A program made the translations under genes and the position numbers. From Treponema sp. (GTDB lineage Bacteria > Spirochaetota > Spirochaetia > Treponematales > Breznakiellaceae), in contig JAIRNB010000014.1 of assembly GCA_031258265.1 (NCBI GenBank), forward strand, positions 1 through 17,680: a stretch of DNA of 17,680 bases, in the 5' to 3' direction. The notes beneath the pieces are model-generated. The model worked only from the letters and a program-made list of their open reading frames with translations, had not been told where the DNA came from and made no database searches. Of the stretch, positions 15,649-17,680 are shown piece after piece (the stretch's first letter is position 1; each line of letters begins with the position of its first letter).

Positions 15649-15668
15649 GCCTCAGCTAAAGCTGAGGC
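15649..15668. repeat. AGCTAAAGCT hairpin, copy 4
   Basis: Arms GCCTCAGCT and AGCTGAGGC around AA. It differs from copy 2 by a C-G pair replaced with T-A, a clean compensatory change. Confidence 0.8.
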
Positions 15669-15764
15669 GCATTAGTCCAATACTGGGAAATTTACCGGCG
15701 CTATGCGGTTCCACATTATCTAATTCACAGCCTGGCCGGCAGGATGCCGGCTGTAATAAACGCA

Positions 15765-15789
15765 TACGTTTTTGCAAAGCAAAAACGTA
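15765..15789. repeat. Perfect 11-bp stem-loop
   Basis: TACGTTTTTGC, loop AAA, GCAAAAACGTA. It directly precedes the longer palindrome at 15792, so two strong hairpins stand side by side in the 3' flank of lrgB. Confidence 0.75.
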
Positions 15790-15791
15790 AA

Positions 15792-15823
15792 GCTAAAAAA
15801 TGGCATGGATGCCATTTTTTAGC
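15792..15823. terminator. Perfect 15-bp palindrome, possible two-way terminator
   Basis: GCTAAAAAATGGCAT, then GG, then the exact reverse complement, which contains TTTTTT. The two-base centre means the actual loop would be larger. It lies about 115 bases past the lrgB stop. The T-run is inside the stem and followed by AGC, so termination is possible but not certain. It includes repeat module ATGGCATGGATGCC and abuts the structured repeat that follows. Confidence 0.4.
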
Positions 15824-15824
15824 A

Positions 15825-15918
15825 GCGCAAGGGATAGAGCGGAAATACTTTTGGCGGAGCCAAAAGATTGCAGCGATAGCCCGGTCCCCGTCCCCGGAGG
15901 GGCGGGGATGCGCCCATA
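15825..15918 (+). repeat. Structured two-hairpin repeat, copy 2
   Basis: The same order as at 1579-1687: box A (15825-15848, GCGCAAGGGAT to CGGAAATAC); hairpin 1 (15848-15866, arms CTTTTGGC/GCCAAAAG, loop GGA); box B (15867-15884, ending GATAGCCCGG); hairpin 2 (15885-15908, arms TCCCCGTCCC/GGGGCGGGGA with one wobble); identical tail TGCGCCCATA (15909-15918). The hairpin sequences share almost nothing with copy 1, while boxes, order and closing pairing GCGCA/TGCGC are kept. It ends 19 bases from the lrgB stop. Confidence 0.75.
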
Positions 15919-15937
15919 TCTTAAAAAAAGACACCGG

Positions 15938-16618
15938 CTAAAAAAACAGCACGAAAAAGATGCTGGTGATGATTCCCATGAGGCCCAGGGCGATGCCGCT
16001 CATGGCCCCCTGGGTTTCCCCCAGTTCCAGGGCCACGGAGGTACAGATGGCATGGCCTGAAGCGCCCATGGCGACTCCCGCGGCTACGGGGTCTTTGAGT
16101 TTTAGCGCCTTGATGAGGTATGGGGAAACGAAGGCGCTGAAGATTCCGGTGATGATTACCGAGGACACGGTAATACCGGTAAGTCCGCCCTGGGCGCTGG
16201 AGAGGTCGATGGCGATGGCGGTGGTGACCGACTTTGGCAGCAGGGAGAGGATAATGTGATCGTCCAGGCGGAACAGGCGGCCCAGGATTCTGACGCTGAT
16301 GAGGGAGGCGGCCGAACCGGCGGCGCAGCCGGCAATGAGGGGGATGAAATTGGCCCGTAGGACGGCCCGCTGATTGTAGATTCTTAAACCCAGGATCGCG
16401 GTGGCGGGGACGATGAACAGGGAGATGGCGCCGCCCCCCGCCAGGAACTGTTCTGTCGTGAGGGGGGTAAAAACGATTACCAGGATGATGATGACATTGG
16501 CGATGGCCAGGGGGTTTGCCAGGGGATGGGAAATGAGTCTGCGGATCAACAGGCCGGCAAAGTAGGCTCCGATACAGAGGAGAATTCCGGCGGCGGGGAG
16601 GGAGAGGATCTGTTCCAT
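15938..16618 (-). CDS. lrgB: LrgB-family membrane protein
   Basis: A 226-residue polytopic inner-membrane protein with the LrgB signatures PKSVTTAIA (about 128-136) and GVAMGASGHAICTSVALELGE near the C-terminus, followed by GAMSGIALGLMGI. The usual position of GT in the family's GHAIGTS is CT here (GHAICTS), a minor change. LrgB works with LrgA. The pair was first described as an anti-holin control of murein hydrolases; relatives in Bacillus (PftAB) carry pyruvate and the plant homologue PLGG1 carries glycolate/glycerate, so small organic acid transport is the better-supported role. It starts four bases after the lrgA stop, with only a weak AAGG upstream, so coupling to lrgA is likely. Confidence 0.93.
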   Translation of the reverse strand: MEQILSLPAAGILLCIGAYFAGLLIRRLISHPLANPLAIANVIIILVIVFTPLTTEQFLAGGGAISLFIVPATAILGLRIYNQRAVLRANFIPLIAGCAAGSAASLISVRILGRLFRLDDHIILSLLPKSVTTAIAIDLSSAQGGLTGITVSSVIITGIFSAFVSPYLIKALKLKDPVAAGVAMGASGHAICTSVALELGETQGAMSGIALGLMGIITSIFFVLFF

Positions 16619-16622
16619 GGGG

Positions 16623-17108
16623 CTATTCCCGGACCTTGCCGCTTTGAGCGGGGGGGATTTCCTCCCGCCCGGCGGTTTCTTTGAGAACGGCCTCCTGCGG
16701 GGGCACTGAAGATCGTCTGGTTTTTACTCCGGTTTTCACGCCGGACAGAAGGCGCCCCCTTTTTTCCATGACCACGCGGAGAAGCCGGACGGCTCCATAG
16801 GAAGCGGCAAAGGTTATGAGGGTGGAGATGGCGCAGATTACGATGATTTGGAATAGCACCGGGGAAATGGCCTGGTAGTTTTGCAGGACCGACACCGACA
16901 GGGGAAGGAAAAAAAAGCCCATCTGGGCGCTGATAAAATCCGCGGTTTTCCCAAAGCGCCGGGGCTTAACAAGGCGGAGGGACAGGGCGGTAAAGACGAG
17001 GATGATCCCCAGGACTCCCGCGGGAAGCCGGACGGGGAGAAGACGGGCAAGGAGTTCTCCGGCATAGCCTACGCCGATGATGAAGCCCAACTGTGCGATG
17101 ATTTCCAT
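16623..17108 (-). CDS. lrgA: LrgA/CidA-family membrane protein
   Basis: A 161-residue protein with four hydrophobic segments in the first 115 residues and the family features LPAGVLGIILVFTALS and MGFFFLPLSVSVLQ (the typical FFVPAGVG region in modified form). A charged tail of about 45 residues (from MEKRGRLL to the end) goes beyond the usual length of about 120-150 and may be cytoplasmic. LrgA is the small partner of LrgB. It begins 12 bases after the stop of the solute-binding protein gene and ends four bases before lrgB, so the three are most likely one transcript. AAGG lies very close to the ATG, a weak ribosome binding site. Confidence 0.88.
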   Translation of the reverse strand: MEIIAQLGFIIGVGYAGELLARLLPVRLPAGVLGIILVFTALSLRLVKPRRFGKTADFISAQMGFFFLPLSVSVLQNYQAISPVLFQIIVICAISTLITFAASYGAVRLLRVVMEKRGRLLSGVKTGVKTRRSSVPPQEAVLKETAGREEIPPAQSGKVRE

Positions 17109-17120
17109 AACCTTACGCTA

Positions 17121-17680
17121 TCACAAATTTTCCGGCCCGTTCCATTGCTCCCAGGAGCGGCGGACGGCGGCGGCGGTTTCCTCCGGGCTTTTTGGGGAAT
17201 CCCGGCGGAACATGGCTTCCAGTTCCCGGCGAAGGGCCGCTTCCAATTCCCCGGCCTCCGGAATTTCCAGGAATTCCTCTACCATGTCCGCCGCCTCGTA
17301 CATATCCCAGGCTTTGTCCAGCAGGGGGTCCAGGGAAATATAGGGCTCATGGGTACCGGTCCCCGGTACCAGGGCCAGGGATTCCGCCAGCAGGGCGCTC
17401 CGTTCCTTAAGATGATTCAGCAAAGCCCAGGCCTCCCCGGGGTGGGGGCTGTCCGCCCCGATTCCGGCATACCAGGTGGAGAGGCCCAGGACAGGTTTTC
17501 CGCTGTAATCGCCGCCCTGGGGAACAAGGGTAATCCCAATGGTTCCCTCCCCCATTCTTTCACGAATGCCCCGCAGTTCCCCGCTGGAAACAACCATCAT
17601 GGCAATGCCGCCCCGGATAAATTCTTCCACCCGCTCCGGCCCGGCGGCGGTGAAGGTTCCCGGCGCCAGGAGTCCTTCAC
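17121..17680 (-). CDS. Extracellular solute-binding protein, family 1 (N-terminus outside window)
   Basis: The frame is open from the right edge to the TGA at 17121, giving about 186 residues of C-terminal sequence. It reads GLLAPGTFTAAGPERVEEFI, then GGIAMMVVSSGE, then ITLVPQGG, GLSTWYAGIG and SPHPGEAWALLNHL. This order is typical of the second lobe of family 1 (sugar-type) ABC binding proteins: the FxxGxIAM block, a tryptophan-tyrosine ligand segment, and the SPHxxEAWxLL helix. The N-terminus, with any lipoprotein signal, and the partner permeases would lie to the right. A GTG at 17630 is internal and not the true start. It leads the cluster with lrgA and lrgB, hinting at carbon-source uptake. 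The ligand cannot be told. Confidence 0.8.
   Translation of the reverse strand, partial: EGLLAPGTFTAAGPERVEEFIRGGIAMMVVSSGELRGIRERMGEGTIGITLVPQGGDYSGKPVLGLSTWYAGIGADSPHPGEAWALLNHLKERSALLAESLALVPGTGTHEPYISLDPLLDKAWDMYEAADMVEEFLEIPEAGELEAALRRELEAMFRRDSPKSPEETAAAVRRSWEQWNGPENL

Larger units (their letters stand above)
15158..15823. repeat. Mosaic repeat array with hairpin modules
   Basis: The region 15118-15937 holds no gene I can support; most of it is built from repeated modules. (a) Flank module GGATGCCGGCTGTAATAAAC at 15158 and 15742. (b) Hairpin module starting GCACAACGCGC at 15215-15239, 15359-15383 and 15612-15636. (c) AGCTAAAGCT hairpin, four copies. (d) A spacer with the core GGCGCTATGCG and CACATTATCTAATT, two near-identical copies and two diverged. 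(e) ATGGCATGGATGCC at 15188 and 15800. Segment 15257-15396 recurs at 15510-15649 with only two visible differences over 140 bp, a recent duplication. Minus-strand frames through it read repeated peptides such as RPSFSL and VVLEQKPKAEG, which reflects the repeats and not a gene. Confidence 0.85.

Overview
This is a GC-rich bacterial window of nine protein genes, one of them cut by each edge, separated by intergenic stretches that carry far more repeated and palindromic DNA than usual. The best guess for the host is a spirochaete, perhaps a GC-rich Treponema of the termite-gut type. That rests on recalled gene styles (a receiver-like/HATPase/cyclic-nucleotide-binding fusion, a very large membrane-anchored alpha-2-macroglobulin) and repeat styles. 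No rRNA or other marker gene is present to prove it.

Layout, left to right. (1) 1-1447, minus: 5' part of a SWIM zinc-finger protein that runs off the left edge. (2) 1448-1747: gap holding copy 1 of a structured repeat (two conserved boxes, two hairpins, a closing stem). (3) 1748-7582, minus: a 1944-residue alpha-2-macroglobulin with a thioester motif. (4) 7583-8629: a decayed region holding a bidirectional terminator, a dispersed hairpin, a 220-bp MITE-like element with an 11-bp target duplication, the small reading frame that element interrupts, and an internally deleted Rpn-type transposase relic. (5) 8630-9964, minus: pseudo-receiver/HATPase/cNMP-binding regulator, divergent across 50 bp from (6) 10015-14190, plus: a tightly overlapping operon of a MoxR AAA+ ATPase, a DUF58 protein and a polytopic protein with a DUF4129-like tail. 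(7) 14275-15117, minus: SpoU/TrmH-type RNA 2'-O-methyltransferase, convergent with the operon across a second copy of the dispersed hairpin. (8) 15118-15937: about 820 bp of mosaic repeats ending in copy 2 of the structured repeat. (9) 15938-17680, minus: lrgB, lrgA and the C-terminal part of a family 1 extracellular solute-binding protein in one close-packed cluster.

How the genes relate: MoxR/DUF58/membrane-protein clusters are thought to be chaperone-like systems that mature or insert envelope complexes. The divergent regulator has an anti-sigma-type kinase fold and a cAMP/cGMP-type domain and could sense a nucleotide and control partner proteins, but the link to the operon is only positional. 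The macroglobulin is an envelope defence protein. LrgAB-type proteins are now tied to export or uptake of small organic acids, and linkage to a sugar-type binding protein fits a carbon-metabolism role.

The most unusual material is non-coding: a two-copy structured repeat whose hairpin sequences change while pairing is kept; a mosaic array whose AGCTAAAGCT hairpin shows compensatory changes in four copies; and a complete small mobile element whose removal restores an open reading frame.
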